Assembly: GCF_026410405.1 (NCBI RefSeq)
Contig: NZ_JAPMLN010000016.1
Coordinates: 62,001-126,000, forward strand
DNA: 64,000 nucleotides
Reading direction: 5' to 3'
Origin: Marinicella gelatinilytica
GTDB taxonomy: Bacteria > Pseudomonadota > Gammaproteobacteria > Xanthomonadales > Marinicellaceae
Shown here in pieces: positions 30,584-37,924 of the stretch (the stretch's first letter is position 1; each line of letters opens with the position of its first letter). A program made the position numbers and the translations under genes. The notes beneath the pieces were generated by a model that was not told where the DNA came from, made no database searches, and saw only the letters and a list, made by a program, of their open reading frames with translations.

Positions 30584-31096
30584 ATGTACCACAGATATGT
30601 CGGCATCTTTGCCCTTGCCTGTCTAATTTTCTTCAACGCTAAAACCAACGCACAACATCCCTTCAGTGAACATACAGATCGTCACAGTATGCAATTTTAT
30701 GGCGGTCAGATAAATGCTTTTAATGGCAGTATCAGAAACGCGGTTTATGGCCTGGAATACCGTTTTCCCAAGTTCTCACAATGGGGTCTGGTACCCGCCA
30801 TTGGCTATTTAACTTCTGATGCCGGCGCCGAATATAGTTATTTGGATATGAAGTATACTTTTTCATTAAGCGAACATTGGGGTTTAATGATTAGCACCGG
30901 GATTGGCTTTTTTGAGGATGGTAAATTCTTGGATTTAGGTCACACCATCGAGTTTAAATCCGGTTTAGAGCTGTTTTATGAATTTAACAACCGGCAACGC
31001 ATCGGTGTGGCTGCCCACCATTACTCCAACAGTCGATTGTCAAAAACAAATCCCGGCACCGAATCTGTCACAATGGGTTATACCGTGGCTTTTTAA
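30584..31096 (+). CDS. pagL: Lipid A 3-O-deacylase, PagL type
   Basis: 170 residues: signal peptide 1-23, then an eight-strand barrel-type pattern ending in 'MGYTVAF' with a terminal Phe, as in outer-membrane barrels. The catalytic segment 'HHYSNSRLSKTNPGTE' gives His146, Ser148 and Glu160; the His to Glu distance of 14 and the H-x-S-N and NPG-x-E spacing match the His126/Ser128/Glu140 triad of Pseudomonas PagL. The enzyme removes the 3-O acyl chain of lipid A at the outer membrane, lowering its recognition and changing permeability. It follows the YpfJ-type gene with an RBS (GAGGA) upstream. Because PagL proteins diverge greatly, the triad is the main support. Confidence 0.85.
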   Translation: MYHRYVGIFALACLIFFNAKTNAQHPFSEHTDRHSMQFYGGQINAFNGSIRNAVYGLEYRFPKFSQWGLVPAIGYLTSDAGAEYSYLDMKYTFSLSEHWGLMISTGIGFFEDGKFLDLGHTIEFKSGLELFYEFNNRQRIGVAAHHYSNSRLSKTNPGTESVTMGYTVAF

Positions 31097-31100
31097 TGTT

Positions 31101-32546
31101 TTACTTTAAGCCCACAAGACCACAGCCATGACGGCGAAAATCACCCACCGCCGCCAGTGTCTCGCCGGTTTGTACGGCATTAACGCCACCAAAATAAAGA
31201 TTATTATTCTGCCATTGAATTACTTTTGTTTCATTCTGATAATGACTGATTTCAGCCGCCGCAAAACCAGGCTCCAAATCTAAGTGATTATCTTCAAAAT
31301 GCATTCGCGGCGCTTCCACCGCAGTTTTTAATAAACTATTGTGATTAATTATTCGGTTCGCCACTTGAAAAATAGCGGTTTTAATCCGGTTAGAACCACC
31401 TGATCCCAAAGCGTAACTGTTTTCTGGGTGGCGAATAAGCGTCGGTGCCATCATTGATCGCATACGCTGACCCGATGACCAGTTAAAAAATCCTTCTTGG
31501 TTAATATCTGACTCACCCAAAAAATTATTCATCATAAAACCACAGCCAGGCACAATGTGGCCATTGCCTTCACCATTACTCAAGGTTAAGGATGCCAAAT
31601 TACCCAGGTGATCAGCGACACTGATGTGGGTGGTGCCGCGTGATACTGTGTTTAACAGCTTTTGCTTATTTTTCTCCATTGATACCATGGCATTAAATAC
31701 CGGATAGTCTGAGGTGAGCTGCCGGTGGTGTTTCAATTGTTCAGCAATTAACAGACCACCGGTACTGGGGTAAGGGTTTGTAAGCACTTGATAATCACCA
31801 CATTGCAGTTGCAAAGGTTCTCTTACGATACACTGATAGTTGTGAAAATCTACGCTTTGCAATAAACAGTCTTTAGAACCATACATAGAATCACTCAATG
31901 GTTGGCGGTAAAACCAGTCATGATGAGATTTGCTCAGCGTGTCAAGAAAATCTGCCAGCTGTGAGTTTTTCCATACCGCACCTTGTTTAAGTGACTGATA
32001 TAAAACACTTGCTTGTTTGGTTGCATTAATCACCGGGGTGAGAATTGTTGCCACAAAAGCCTGTTGGCTGTTGATTTCAATGCCTTTAGTGGCTGCTTGA
32101 ATGGCTGGCCGAGCCAACAGCGTTAATGGCATTGTCGCTAATTTTTCATGCGTTTTGTAAATACCTGCCACCACGCCCGGTACGGCAGCGGCGGCACGAC
32201 CAATATGAAATTCCTGCGTCTTGTCACCAAAATCACCTGAAATGGGGTAGAAATCCCAGTCACTTGGTTTTAAATCTCTACTGTCAATCAATGGCGTATT
32301 AGAGAAAAAGTCCAATAATTTGGGTGCTTGCTCAGGCCCTGCAGCCAATAAAAAACCACCACCACCCGGCGATGACAATAAGGGCTCTGCCACAAAAGAC
32401 ATGAGAACCGCCGCAATAACCGCATCATAGGCATTACCACCTTGCTGCAGAATATCTTCTGCAGCTTTCGCGGTCAAAGGGTGGCCAGCCGCAACAGCAT
32501 AAGTTTGCATATTTAATGGCTTGTAAAACTCTCCATTGTAGAACAT
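31101..32546 (-). CDS. Gamma-glutamyltransferase-family protein
   Basis: 481 residues. N-terminal part has 'GHPLTAKAAEDILQQGGNAY' and 'LLSSPGGGGFLL'; the autoprocessing site is 'SRGTTHISVADHLG' with Thr305 as the expected nucleophile and new N-terminus; 'GFMMNNFLGE' and 'RMRSMMAPTLI' follow, then 'LGSGGSNRIKTAIFQV' (normally 'GSPGG.RI'). The family moves or hydrolyses gamma-glutamyl groups, chiefly of glutathione. It is about 100 residues shorter than E. coli GGT and has no signal peptide, so it would be cytoplasmic unless exported otherwise. The first Met (32546) or Met13 (32510) could be the start; neither has a strong RBS. Confidence 0.85.
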   Translation of the reverse strand: MFYNGEFYKPLNMQTYAVAAGHPLTAKAAEDILQQGGNAYDAVIAAVLMSFVAEPLLSSPGGGGFLLAAGPEQAPKLLDFFSNTPLIDSRDLKPSDWDFYPISGDFGDKTQEFHIGRAAAAVPGVVAGIYKTHEKLATMPLTLLARPAIQAATKGIEINSQQAFVATILTPVINATKQASVLYQSLKQGAVWKNSQLADFLDTLSKSHHDWFYRQPLSDSMYGSKDCLLQSVDFHNYQCIVREPLQLQCGDYQVLTNPYPSTGGLLIAEQLKHHRQLTSDYPVFNAMVSMEKNKQKLLNTVSRGTTHISVADHLGNLASLTLSNGEGNGHIVPGCGFMMNNFLGESDINQEGFFNWSSGQRMRSMMAPTLIRHPENSYALGSGGSNRIKTAIFQVANRIINHNSLLKTAVEAPRMHFEDNHLDLEPGFAAAEISHYQNETKVIQWQNNNLYFGGVNAVQTGETLAAVGDFRRHGCGLVGLK

Positions 32547-32603
32547 GCCAATTCAGCTTGAAAACATTTATAATGAGGCCACCCAAAATAATATTTGACT
32601 CAT

Positions 32604-33878
32604 ATGAATAAAAACCACGATTTATTTACCCAGGCACAACGATTTATTCCCGGCGGTGTTAATTCACCGGTGCGGGCTTTTCACGGTGTCGGTGGCGAGC
32701 CGATTTTTATTAAGGCCGCTAAAGGCCCTTATATGTACGACGTTAACGACAAAGCGTATATTGATTATGTCGGTAGCTGGGGGCCGATGATTGCAGGCCA
32801 CGGACATGACCGCGTATTACAAGCCGTTCATGCCGCCGTGGATCAAGGTTTGAGTTTCGGCACACCGGCGGAATCTGAAATTACCCTGGCTGAAAAAGTC
32901 TGTAATTTAATTCCTTCTGTTGATTTGGTGCGCATGGTTAATTCCGGCACCGAAGCCACCATGAGTGCCATTCGCTTGGCTCGTGGCTTTACCGGCCGCG
33001 ATAAAATCATCAAATTTGAAGGCTGTTACCACGGCCACGCGGATTCGTTCTTGGTAAAAGCCGGTAGTGGGGTGGTGACATTAGGTATTCCGGGCTCACC
33101 GGGTGTACCAAAAGCGGTTGCTGATTTAACCTTAACTGTACCATTTAACGATTTAGATGCGTTGACACAGATGATGGTAGAACACGGTGATGATGTGGCC
33201 GCCATTATTATTGAGCCGATTGCCGGTAACATGAATATGATTGAGCCGTTACCCGGCTATTTACAAGGCTTGCGAGACATTTGTGACGATCATGGCTCGG
33301 TGCTGATTTTTGATGAGGTCATGACCGGTTTCCGGGTCGCGCGGGGCGGCGCGCAAGAACTCTATGGCATTAAACCTGATTTAACCACTTTTGGAAAAAT
33401 TATTGGTGGCGGTTTACCGGTGGGTGCTTTTGGTGGGCGCCGAGATATTATGGAATACATTGCGCCACAAGGTCCTGTCTATCAGGCCGGTACATTGTCC
33501 GGAAATCCTCTGGCCATGGCCGCAGGTTCAGCGATGATGGACATTATTAGCGAACCGGGGTTTTATGTCTATTTAAGTGGCCAGGCAAAAAAACTCACCG
33601 ATGGTTTGCAACAAGTGGCCGATAACGCCGGCGTACCCTTTGCCACCCGGCAACAAGGGGGTATGTTTGGATTATTTTTTGCGGCTGAAGCGGCGGATAA
33701 TTTTGATCAGCTGGAAGCCTGCGATTTAGACCATTTTAAACGCTTTTTCCACGCCATGTTAGAACACGGCATCTATCTGGCGCCTTCCGCCTATGAGGCT
33801 GGCTTTATATCAAGTCAGCATAATGATGACATTATCCAGCAAACCTTAAACGCAGCTCAGAAGGCCATCATCGCTTAA
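32604..33878 (+). CDS. hemL: Glutamate-1-semialdehyde 2,1-aminomutase
   Basis: 424 residues from the ATG at 32604; the frame opens to a TTG at 32595, but the family starts at about '[23 protein letters not shown]'. PLP-binding Lys is in '[17 protein letters not shown]'; '[20 protein letters not shown]' and '[11 protein letters not shown]' are typical. It makes 5-aminolevulinate, the first dedicated haem precursor, in the C5 pathway. The DedA/LssY fusion gene starts one base after its stop. Confidence 0.96.
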   Translation: MNKNHDLFTQAQRFIPGGVNSPVRAFHGVGGEPIFIKAAKGPYMYDVNDKAYIDYVGSWGPMIAGHGHDRVLQAVHAAVDQGLSFGTPAESEITLAEKVCNLIPSVDLVRMVNSGTEATMSAIRLARGFTGRDKIIKFEGCYHGHADSFLVKAGSGVVTLGIPGSPGVPKAVADLTLTVPFNDLDALTQMMVEHGDDVAAIIIEPIAGNMNMIEPLPGYLQGLRDICDDHGSVLIFDEVMTGFRVARGGAQELYGIKPDLTTFGKIIGGGLPVGAFGGRRDIMEYIAPQGPVYQAGTLSGNPLAMAAGSAMMDIISEPGFYVYLSGQAKKLTDGLQQVADNAGVPFATRQQGGMFGLFFAAEAADNFDQLEACDLDHFKRFFHAMLEHGIYLAPSAYEAGFISSQHNDDIIQQTLNAAQKAIIA

Positions 33879-33879
33879 T

Positions 33880-35784
33880 ATGGAAGCCGAAGGTTGGATC
33901 AAGGACGTTTTCGATTGGGTGCAACAAAACCCCAATTGGACAGGTCTGATTATTTTCGGCTTTTCTTTTTTAGAATCTCTTCTGCTGGTCGGAATTATTT
34001 TCCCGGGTGCGGCTTTCCTGGTCAGTCTTGGTGCTTTAATTGGTCTTGGTGTCCTGGACTTTTACAGTGCCTGGTTTTGGGCTTCTTTCGGTGGTTTTTG
34101 CGGTGATGGTTTAAGTTATTGGATTGGCTATTATTACCGGGAGAAACTTTTAACCAAATGGCCCATTAACCGCTTCCCGAACTTAATTGAAAACGGTCAA
34201 CGTTTTTTCAAAAAGTACGGCATTATCAGCATTATCATCGGCCGCTTTGTAGGTCCGGTGAGACCCATTATTCCCGCCATTGTCGGCATTATGGGTATGC
34301 CCATCAGACGTTATTTACTGATTAGTTTACTGGCGTCTATATTATGGGCACCTTTTTATCTATTACCGGGCATTTTATTCGGCTCAGCCATTGAAAGCAT
34401 GGCCAAAGTGGCGGTTAAATTGGCAGGACTCACGTTAGTATTGGCGGCTTTAATTTGGCTGATATTTTGGCTTATCCAATTTATTTACCAATTATTTGTG
34501 CCGCGCGCTTATCGCTGGCTTAGTCGGGTTCTGTCTTGGAGCCAAAAACACCCGAAATTAGGTCGTCTGACATCCGGTCTGGTTGACCCGCGACAACCCG
34601 AAACCGGCTCTTTAGCCATGATGGCTTTTATTCTGGCACTGTTGACCGTATTGGTGATTGTATTTATGGCGGGCAATCAAATTCTGATTGGCTGGAACCA
34701 AACCAGCGAAGGTTTTTTCTACACCTTTCACAATCCATGGACTTTGCCACTCATGCAATGGTTTTTATATTTGGGTCATGATTTGGTGCTGTGGTTAATT
34801 ACTGTTTTTATTGCAGTGTGGTTAATTTACCGACGCTTGCATTTGGTTTTAAGCCATTGGCTTATCTTATCTATCAGTGCTTACATTTTTTCTGTGATTA
34901 TCTGTCGGATCGATCATGGTCAATGGCATCTGCTGTCCTCACACCATGTTTTTTGGTACGTGGCAGTAACTGCATTTTGGGCCATATTAGTGGCGGGCGC
35001 TTATCCCATTAAGTGGCGCAGCTGGCCGTATATATTAACCGCAGTATTATCTGCCTTATATATATTCGCCATCTTATTTTTCTTTAAACTGACCTTACAG
35101 ATTGCTTTATTATCAGGCATTATGGCCGCCATCTGGGCAATGGTTGTGGGAATTGCTTTTCGCACGCGTTATCGTAGACAGTTTTTAGGTTTGCCGTTAA
35201 AACTTATTTTTTTGATCATCACATTCAGTGCCCCGGTTGTCGCTTGGCTTATTTTCCCGGGTGCCAGTCATATTCAAAAACCACAATGGCTGGCACAACA
35301 AGATTACAGCACCACCACCGGCTGGGCCAATACCGGCAAACAGGAGTTGGATATTCACTTTAACGGCGAGCTCACGGACTTGCAAAAACGCCTCCAAAAA
35401 CAAGGCTGGCAAGTTATTGAGGTGGAAACATGGGCCAACCTAATTACCGCTTTAGCGGTCAAAAAAAATGGTGATTTGCCGGTACTTTCCTATGTTCACA
35501 AAGGTGAATTAGAACACTTGCTGATGACAAAACCTCATAACCAACAATTATGGGCATTACGGGTTTGGCCGGAGTCCGCCTCTAAATCGAATCAATGGTC
35601 AGCCACCGTAACCCGACATAAGAGAGACACTGATGTATGGTTTTTCCATCATTGGGGTTATGTGGATACCTTAGATGACAAAACAGCGTTAATAGATGAC
35701 TTTAAAAATGCCGGTTTAGCCGTCACACCCTCGATGCACGGCTGGCAAGTTGATGTTATCCCCGAGCCACAAAATTCACAGTAA
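33880..35784 (+). CDS. DedA / PAP2-like / LssY membrane fusion protein
   Basis: 634 residues in three parts. Residues about 20-195 are a DedA (VTT) domain, with 'FLESLLLVGIIFPGAAFLVS', 'GFCGDGLSYWIGYYYRE' and 'GRFVGPVRPIIPAIVGIMGM'. Residues about 240-435 are a six-helix region lined up with PAP2 phosphatases, but the catalytic residues are gone: the PSGH block reads 'SSHH' and the last block (SR..LG.H.) is 'LYIFAILFFFKLTLQI'. Residues about 470-625 match the LssY C-terminal domain. DedA proteins help flip lipids such as undecaprenyl phosphate; LssY comes from a Legionella type I secretion locus. hemL lies one base upstream, so they share a transcript. A lipid-handling role with a dead phosphatase part is an inference. 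Confidence 0.8.
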   Translation: MEAEGWIKDVFDWVQQNPNWTGLIIFGFSFLESLLLVGIIFPGAAFLVSLGALIGLGVLDFYSAWFWASFGGFCGDGLSYWIGYYYREKLLTKWPINRFPNLIENGQRFFKKYGIISIIIGRFVGPVRPIIPAIVGIMGMPIRRYLLISLLASILWAPFYLLPGILFGSAIESMAKVAVKLAGLTLVLAALIWLIFWLIQFIYQLFVPRAYRWLSRVLSWSQKHPKLGRLTSGLVDPRQPETGSLAMMAFILALLTVLVIVFMAGNQILIGWNQTSEGFFYTFHNPWTLPLMQWFLYLGHDLVLWLITVFIAVWLIYRRLHLVLSHWLILSISAYIFSVIICRIDHGQWHLLSSHHVFWYVAVTAFWAILVAGAYPIKWRSWPYILTAVLSALYIFAILFFFKLTLQIALLSGIMAAIWAMVVGIAFRTRYRRQFLGLPLKLIFLIITFSAPVVAWLIFPGASHIQKPQWLAQQDYSTTTGWANTGKQELDIHFNGELTDLQKRLQKQGWQVIEVETWANLITALAVKKNGDLPVLSYVHKGELEHLLMTKPHNQQLWALRVWPESASKSNQWSATVTRHKRDTDVWFFHHWGYVDTLDDKTALIDDFKNAGLAVTPSMHGWQVDVIPEPQNSQ

Positions 35785-36508
35785 AATTCTGCGCAAATGG
35801 CGCATTTAAACCACCATAGGGTAACTCGATTAATTGCTCAAATAAGGTTTGTAACTCCACCACAAAGTCTTCATCACACTGCTCGGCAAACATATAAGAC
35901 TGCACCTGACCGCCGGGTAATTGTTTCACATTGACGCGACACTCTCCACGAACTTGTCGATTATGCCAGTGACTTTTAATTGTCTGCACCAAAGCAATCC
36001 AATAACGGGTTTCTTCGGGCTCGGTATCGTTTAAATACTGACTGTTGATATCATCGGTATAGGTGGCATAAAACAAAGAATATAAAAGCTGCCGTGCAAA
36101 CACACGTGTTGCTTGTTGCCAGGCATCCCCGTTAAGTTCAACCCAAACATTGGTTGGCGTTGTGCCCAAGGTATCGGTGATGGTCAGATGCAGATGAATG
36201 GATTGCTCATTTTCTTCAATGCGGCCGGAAATTAAATACCGCACCCCTGCCAAACGCCAATGATGTAAATTCCATTTGTCACGTGATTTTAATTGCCACG
36301 GTTGATGGAATAAACCTGATTGCGATAGTTGCGCCACCAAGATATCTTCAATCACCACCGCGGGACTGATGCCATTTCCCTCATAGTGCAACGGTCGCAT
36401 AATAACACCCACCGGGTTATCAGCACCGCCAATAATGATAAATTTCGGGGTTAAATGAGCGGGCAAAGACCACGTCATTAACACCAATGACAACACAAAG
36501 ATTCGCAT
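35756..36508 (-). CDS. Secreted fusion of TolB N-terminal and TolA C-terminal domains
   Basis: 250 residues. Signal peptide 1-18 ('MRIFVLSLVLMTWSLPAH'). Residues about 22-150 follow the TolB amino-terminal domain: 'FIIIGGADNPVGVIM..PL', 'ISPAVVIEDILVAQLSQSGLF' (TolB: 'PEDIGGIVAADLRNSGKF'), 'WRLAGVRYLISGRI' (TolB: 'WSALGIDAVVVGQV') and 'QATRVFARQLLYSLF'. The six-blade propeller that normally follows is absent. Instead residues about 166-249 follow TolA domain III: 'YWIALVQTIKSHW', 'CRVNVKQLPGGQVQSY' (TolA: 'CTLRIKLAPDGMLLDI'), a second Cys and 'LPYGG...FAQNFTVNF'. Cys190 and Cys211 match the TolA disulfide pair. In the Tol-Pal system these two domains are binding partners. The 3' end overlaps the end of the upstream convergent gene by 29 bases. 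Domain calls are by eye from remembered sequences. Confidence 0.7.
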   Translation of the reverse strand: MRIFVLSLVLMTWSLPAHLTPKFIIIGGADNPVGVIMRPLHYEGNGISPAVVIEDILVAQLSQSGLFHQPWQLKSRDKWNLHHWRLAGVRYLISGRIEENEQSIHLHLTITDTLGTTPTNVWVELNGDAWQQATRVFARQLLYSLFYATYTDDINSQYLNDTEPEETRYWIALVQTIKSHWHNRQVRGECRVNVKQLPGGQVQSYMFAEQCDEDFVVELQTLFEQLIELPYGGLNAPFAQNFTVNFVARG

Positions 36509-36608
36509 AAACAGAAGTTTAGCACAGCCGAATTAAAACAGATTCTGATTTTTTATAGATATTAAATATAATTGATAATATATATATTTCAATCACTTAC
36601 AAAATATA
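36509..36608. other. AT-rich intergenic stretch
   Basis: Upstream region of the Tol-domain fusion gene, very AT-rich, likely containing its minus-strand promoter. No element can be assigned with confidence. Confidence 0.4.
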
Positions 36609-36639
36609 GTTAATAATAATTGTTATTTATTCGCATAAT
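36609..36639 (+). promoter_or_regulatory. Candidate Fur-controlled promoter of a small RNA
   Basis: 36609-36627 matches 14 of 19 bases of the Fur-box consensus GATAATGATAATCATTATC. It overlaps a possible -35 (TTAATA, 36610-36615) and sits in the 18-base spacer before CATAAT (36634-36639), a 5/6 match to the -10 box. In AT-rich DNA such a match can arise by chance. Confidence 0.35.
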
Positions 36640-36645
36640 CTCTTG

Positions 36646-36752
36646 CATTAACAATATTCTGTATGTTATTGTTTTACATATCAAATGTGCCTAAGCCGAT
36701 TTTGGAGTTTATCGGTTATACCTTTAATCCCAACCTTGTTGGGATTTTTTTT
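36646..36752 (+). ncRNA. Candidate small RNA, about 107 nt
   Basis: Between the minus-strand Tol-domain fusion gene and the plus-strand RND operon lies a self-contained unit: a possible promoter (36610-36639), then three stem-loops and a strong terminator. Stem 1 pairs 36650-36656 with 36667-36673; stem 2 pairs 36694-36700 with 36711-36717 (one G-U) and exposes GGAG in its 10-base loop; stem 3 is the terminator. No plus-strand gene ends nearby that would need this terminator. Size and layout recall RyhB/PrrF-type iron-responsive RNAs, but I see no recognisable RyhB core. An attenuator-type leader of the RND operon is the main alternative. Confidence 0.42.
36726..36752 (+). terminator. Rho-independent terminator of the candidate small RNA
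   Basis: Perfect 9-base stem (36726-36734 with 36738-36746), 3-base loop, then an eight-T run (36745-36752). On the minus strand no T run follows, so it acts on plus-strand transcripts. Confidence 0.85.
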
Positions 36753-36850
36753 GCCTTTAATAAATCAATGTTAAGCCCATTATCCACACTGTTTTCACAA
36801 TTGGCGGCAAGTAATCGTTTAAAATACAAAAAAATTTCGCTTTCTTACCC

Positions 36851-37924
36851 ATGAAAAATTTAAAAATAACTTTATGTTTACTTCTGCTGTTTGTCTTTAC
36901 GCATACCGCCTTGGCACAGCAGGCTAATCCGGTTATTGTCGCACTGGTCAAAGCCACCACCTTATCCGGCAATATTCAAGCCTTGGGCGATTTACAAGCC
37001 ATTAACAATGTTAACCTGACCTCCCAAGTAACGGACTACATCACCGAAATTTATTTTGAAGATGGTCAGCGGGTTAGCAAGGGCGATACCCTGATTGTTA
37101 TGGATACCGCTGATGAACAAGCCTTGTTGGCGGAAGAACAAGCGCGCTTGGATGAAGCTCAGCGACAAGTCAACCGACTTAATCCCTTAATTGAAAAGAT
37201 GGCGGCTTCCCGTTCCGCACTGGACACCCAAAAAAGCCTGGTGGCCATTTCTAAAGCCCGCATTCAAGGTATCCAAACAGCCATCGATAAACGTACCATG
37301 ACAGCGCCTTTTGACGGCGTTGTGGGGTTACGTCAAATCAGTGTCGGTAGCCTGGCTCAACCCGGTATGCAACTGGCAACCTTAGACCAGGACAGTCAAA
37401 TGAAACTGGATTTCACGGTATCAGCGGATCAGTTGTCACAATTACAACCCGGTTTAAGCGTGTCTGCCACCACCACCGCTTATCCGGATAAAACATTTAC
37501 CGGTACCTTGGTGAGTTTAGACAGCCGTGTGAACCCCGTGACCCGCATGATCAGAGGCCGCGTTATTATTGATAACCAAGATTTTTTACTTAAAACCGGC
37601 TTATTGATGCGGGTTAATATTGCGGGTGAAGAAAAACCGGCAATCTTAATTCCCGAAGAGGCTTTAATATCTGAAGGCGGTCAACATTATGTGTTTGTGA
37701 CTGAACAGCACGATGACCGCACCAGTGTTCGCAAACAAGCCATTAAAATCGGCGACCGCCCGGAAGGGCAAATCGCTGTTGTCTCGGGTTTAGAGGCGGG
37801 TCAACAAGTTGTCATTCATGGTGCTTTGCGTATTCATGACGGCTCCACAGTGACCATCACGGCGGTCAAAAAAGCGGATGAGCGCTTAACTGAGTTATTA
37901 CAGCAAAATCGGTCTGAACCATGA
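36851..37924 (+). CDS. RND efflux periplasmic adaptor subunit
   Basis: 357 residues. Signal peptide 1-22 ('LCLLLLFVFTHTALAQ') without a lipobox Cys, so soluble or membrane-associated. The lipoyl half-motifs ('VTDYITEIYFEDGQRVSKGD' and 'MTAPFDGVVGLRQISVGSLA') flank a short helical hairpin, followed by beta-barrel and membrane-proximal domains. It links the inner-membrane pump to an outer-membrane TolC-type channel, which is not encoded here. Its stop overlaps the permease start by 4 bases (ATGA). A terminator stands 99 bases upstream, so it needs its own promoter; TTCACA and TTTAAA spaced 18 bases in 36790-36830 are a possible one. Confidence 0.93.
   Translation: MKNLKITLCLLLLFVFTHTALAQQANPVIVALVKATTLSGNIQALGDLQAINNVNLTSQVTDYITEIYFEDGQRVSKGDTLIVMDTADEQALLAEEQARLDEAQRQVNRLNPLIEKMAASRSALDTQKSLVAISKARIQGIQTAIDKRTMTAPFDGVVGLRQISVGSLAQPGMQLATLDQDSQMKLDFTVSADQLSQLQPGLSVSATTTAYPDKTFTGTLVSLDSRVNPVTRMIRGRVIIDNQDFLLKTGLLMRVNIAGEEKPAILIPEEALISEGGQHYVFVTEQHDDRTSVRKQAIKIGDRPEGQIAVVSGLEAGQQVVIHGALRIHDGSTVTITAVKKADERLTELLQQNRSEP

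Noticed and set aside
36663-36854. 63-codon plus-strand frame upstream of the RND adaptor
   Set aside because: It runs through the strong terminator at 36726-36752, has no RBS and its product has no recognisable pattern; the region is better explained as a small RNA or leader.
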